Positions 4,622-5,960 of a stretch of DNA of 5,960 nucleotides are shown here, piece after piece. The number at the start of each line of letters is the position of its first letter. The stretch's first letter is position 1. The notes below the pieces were generated by a model that ran no database searches, was not told the origin of the DNA, and saw only the letters and a program-made list of their open reading frames with translations. This DNA comes from Lachnospiraceae bacterium (GTDB taxonomy: Bacteria; Bacillota; Clostridia; Lachnospirales; Lachnospiraceae): assembly GCA_017463035.1 (NCBI GenBank), contig JAFTPY010000046.1, positions 1 to 5,960 of the forward strand. Reading direction: 5' to 3'. The translations under genes and the position numbers were made by a program.

Positions 4622-4634
4622 AGCCTGTCCTTTT
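4598..4634. terminator. Bidirectional terminator overlapping the end of the MATE gene
   Basis: AAAGGACAGGC (4607-4617) and GCCTGTCCTTT (4623-4633) form an 11-bp stem with loop GTAAA. The left arm is the last coding codons (Lys-Gly-Gln-Ala) and the stop codon TAA (4619-4621) is in the loop. The plus-strand T run is short (TTTT). On the minus strand the stem is followed by TTTAATTTTTTT, so it should stop transcription of the convergent 4688-5209 gene well. Confidence 0.8.
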
Positions 4635-4687
4635 GGGTTGTCTGATAAACGATTGTTTTGTTTTTAAATTCCGATTTTGTTTACAAA

Positions 4688-5209
4688 TTACACTTGATAG
4701 CAGGTAAAGTATGCCTCGGTATCGGATACGTAGAAGTCAATAGCATAAACCCAGGTTGCCATATCCCCAAAAATGTGAACCCTGTCTCCGGTGGTATAGC
4801 TGTAGCTGCCGTCTGTATTTACAATACTTCCGTAGATTCTTGCCGCGTCATAATCCGCCAATCTGGACACACTGATGGTTCTCTGATACAAATGAACCTT
4901 GCCATCCGTATAGTGCCACACAATGGCTTCCACATCAGCCTCTGCCACCCATTGTCCGTTCAAATAAAACTCAAAGGTATCCGTATATCGATAGACCGAA
5001 TAGGACGCATTGGTCCCCATAAGCTCCCCGGTACTTCCGCCGATTTCTCCCATAGAAAGCTCCGGCAGCTCTTCATCGGATATCAGTTCCACGTTTCTTC
5101 CCACCGGAACCACCACCATTTCATTTTCCGCAGCCTCTGCCACAGAACAATTCACCGATACGATTCCGACTATTACCAATAACGCTAAAATCATCTTCCA
5201 TTTTTTCAT
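4688..5209 (-). CDS. Secreted protein of unknown function, cotranscribed with an M56 peptidase
   Basis: The ATG at 5209-5207 follows AAGGAG (complement of 5217-5222) by 7 nt, giving 173 residues. The N-terminus has a KKWK n-region, a hydrophobic core (ILALLVIVGIVSV) and an AEAA cleavage region near residues 24-27, so signal peptidase I should release a mature protein of about 147 residues. Cysteine 21 is not in a convincing lipobox (SVNC). The mature part starts acidic (ELISDEELPELSMGE, 41-55). It then becomes rich in Tyr, Trp and Phe with alternating hydrophobic patterns that suggest beta strands, for example FEFYLNGQWV (79-88) and VHIFGDMATWVYAIDFYVSD (144-163). It has no catalytic motif I recognise and ends in CYQV. 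It begins 20 bp after the stop of the M56 gene, so the two are very probably one operon and may be functionally linked. I cannot name a family. Confidence 0.85.
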   Translation of the reverse strand: MKKWKMILALLVIVGIVSVNCSVAEAAENEMVVVPVGRNVELISDEELPELSMGEIGGSTGELMGTNASYSVYRYTDTFEFYLNGQWVAEADVEAIVWHYTDGKVHLYQRTISVSRLADYDAARIYGSIVNTDGSYSYTTGDRVHIFGDMATWVYAIDFYVSDTEAYFTCYQV

Positions 5210-5229
5210 AAAGTATCTCCTTTTCTACC

Positions 5230-5960
5230 TTATTTTTCTTCCGTAACAAATTCCTTTCCCACTCCGGTATGCTGCACGGACATAGCTTCATTCATGTATT
5301 CTTCATATTTTATCCCATGTACGATTTTTGGCACCTGCCAGGAAACCGCCACCGAAACAATAACAAACACTACACACATCAGTATGGCAATCAAATACCC
5401 ACGTAATCTTACCTGCTTATAATTCATAATGTTTGTGATACGGGATTTGATGGCACCGTTTCCGTATCCGACGGCCGCTCCGCGCACCTTCCCCGTTTGA
5501 AAGGAAACCTCCACCAATGCCCTTGCGTATCCTTCCCGAAATTCCGGTGTTTCCTTGCGTATTACCGTTTCATCACATGCTTCTTCCATATCGTTCATAA
5601 ATAAGTAGCAGGCAAACCACAGAAGGGGTTGAAACCAGAACACCCCCAGAAAGCCTACCGCCAGATATTTCATCCACACATCTTTTCTGGAAATATGTAC
5701 TCTTTCATGTAAAATCACATATTCATAATACTCTTCCTGTAAGGAAACCGGCAAATAAATCTTCGGACAAATCAAGCCCAAGGTAAAGGGAGCACGGATC
5801 CGATCCGCAAGATACACGTCCTTTTGCAAACGTATGCTTCCAATCAGCTTTCTCAGAAAACGGATATAGGAAACCGTGAGCCAAAGCACCACAACTGCCG
5901 TACCACCGATCCAGCACCATTTCATAATCCGAACCGTGCCTTCTTCAATAACCACCTTAG
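5230..5960 (-). CDS. BlaR1/MecR1-like M56 family membrane zinc metallopeptidase (C-terminal part, cut by window edge)
   Basis: The frame is open to the right edge, so the true start and first membrane segments lie outside; 242 residues are visible. Features in order: a membrane segment (about 14-33), the APFTLGLICPKIYLP motif (56-70) typical of the family, the zinc-binding catalytic motif HERVH (84-88, HExxH), and a membrane segment with WFQPLLWFACYLF (108-120). Next is EEACDE (125-130), where the third zinc ligand is expected, then a last membrane segment (about 187-207) and a tail of about 35 residues. Family members such as BlaR1 and MecR1 cleave a BlaI/MecI-type repressor inside the cell after an extracytoplasmic sensor domain detects a beta-lactam. 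Here no penicillin-binding sensor domain follows the last membrane segment, so the signal is probably something else. A BlaI-like repressor gene would be expected just upstream, beyond the window. The secreted-protein gene follows 20 bp downstream. An in-frame GTG at 5955 is not a credible start. Confidence 0.9.
   Translation of the reverse strand, partial: KVVIEEGTVRIMKWCWIGGTAVVVLWLTVSYIRFLRKLIGSIRLQKDVYLADRIRAPFTLGLICPKIYLPVSLQEEYYEYVILHERVHISRKDVWMKYLAVGFLGVFWFQPLLWFACYLFMNDMEEACDETVIRKETPEFREGYARALVEVSFQTGKVRGAAVGYGNGAIKSRITNIMNYKQVRLRGYLIAILMCVVFVIVSVAVSWQVPKIVHGIKYEEYMNEAMSVQHTGVGKEFVTEEK

Noticed and set aside
4658..5182. 174-codon plus-strand open frame opposite the secreted protein gene
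   Set aside because: The minus-strand frame has a clear ribosome binding site and signal peptide. The plus-strand frame has neither and is best read as its shadow.
4688..5209. Lipoprotein assignment for the secreted protein through Cys21
   Set aside because: The residues before the cysteine (SVNC) do not form a convincing lipobox, and a better signal peptidase I site (AEAA) follows directly.

Overview
The window looks like chromosomal DNA from a low-to-moderate GC Gram-positive anaerobe, most likely a clostridial gut bacterium of the Lachnospiraceae type. This is an inference from strong AGGAGG-type ribosome binding sites, sigma-A-like promoters, lipobox-bearing lipoproteins, a clostridial-looking PurC and a BlaR1/M56 membrane protease. 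No rRNA, tRNA, CRISPR array, phage gene or transposase is visible. Most genes read as ordinary core or housekeeping genes. The odd material is in the intergenic regions and in two of the proteins.

Layout from left to right. (1) Positions 1-183, minus strand: the start of a lipoprotein with a Thr/Pro/Glu-rich hexapeptide spacer encoded by 18-bp tandem repeats. It is cut by the window edge. (2) About 184-396: a divergent intergenic region with one good promoter facing each way. (3) 397-1596, plus strand: a 399-residue lipoprotein carrying two complete, about 80% identical cyclophilin-type prolyl isomerase domains in tandem, followed by a rho-independent terminator. (4) 1736-2051, plus strand: a small acidic unknown protein of about 98 codons. 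It has an excellent ribosome binding site, but the codon at the expected start position is AGG, inside a perfect inverted repeat. (5) 2052-2326: a GC-rich non-coding block of short hairpins, mostly with 3-nt loops, including a tandem 74-bp-offset repeat with a compensatory base-pair change. (6) 2381-3064, minus strand: purC (SAICAR synthase) as a single gene with its own promoter and a strong terminator. (7) 3065-3244: a compact divergent control region between purC and the next gene, with overlapping -35 boxes and nested inverted repeats. (8) 3245-4621, plus strand: a MATE-family multidrug/cation antiporter whose last codons form the stem of a bidirectional terminator. (9) 4688-5209 and 5230-5960, minus strand: a probable two-gene operon. 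A BlaR1/MecR1-like M56 zinc metallopeptidase (N-terminus outside the window) is followed after 20 bp by an unrecognised secreted protein rich in aromatic residues.

Working together: apart from the M56/secreted-protein pair, the genes appear to be separate transcription units bounded by terminators. The two lipoproteins at the left are divergently transcribed, and one is a predicted extracytoplasmic folding catalyst. purC and the MATE transporter share a divergent control region but have no obvious metabolic link. The M56 protein lacks a penicillin-binding sensor domain after its last membrane segment in this window, so the secreted protein beside it is a reasonable candidate partner. That partnership is inference only.

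I did not find a clearly new multi-gene system. The best leads are the double-cyclophilin lipoprotein, the start-codon-less small gene with its ribosome binding site in a hairpin loop, the triloop hairpin array, the palindromic operator-like site before the MATE gene, and the sensorless M56 plus secreted-protein pair.
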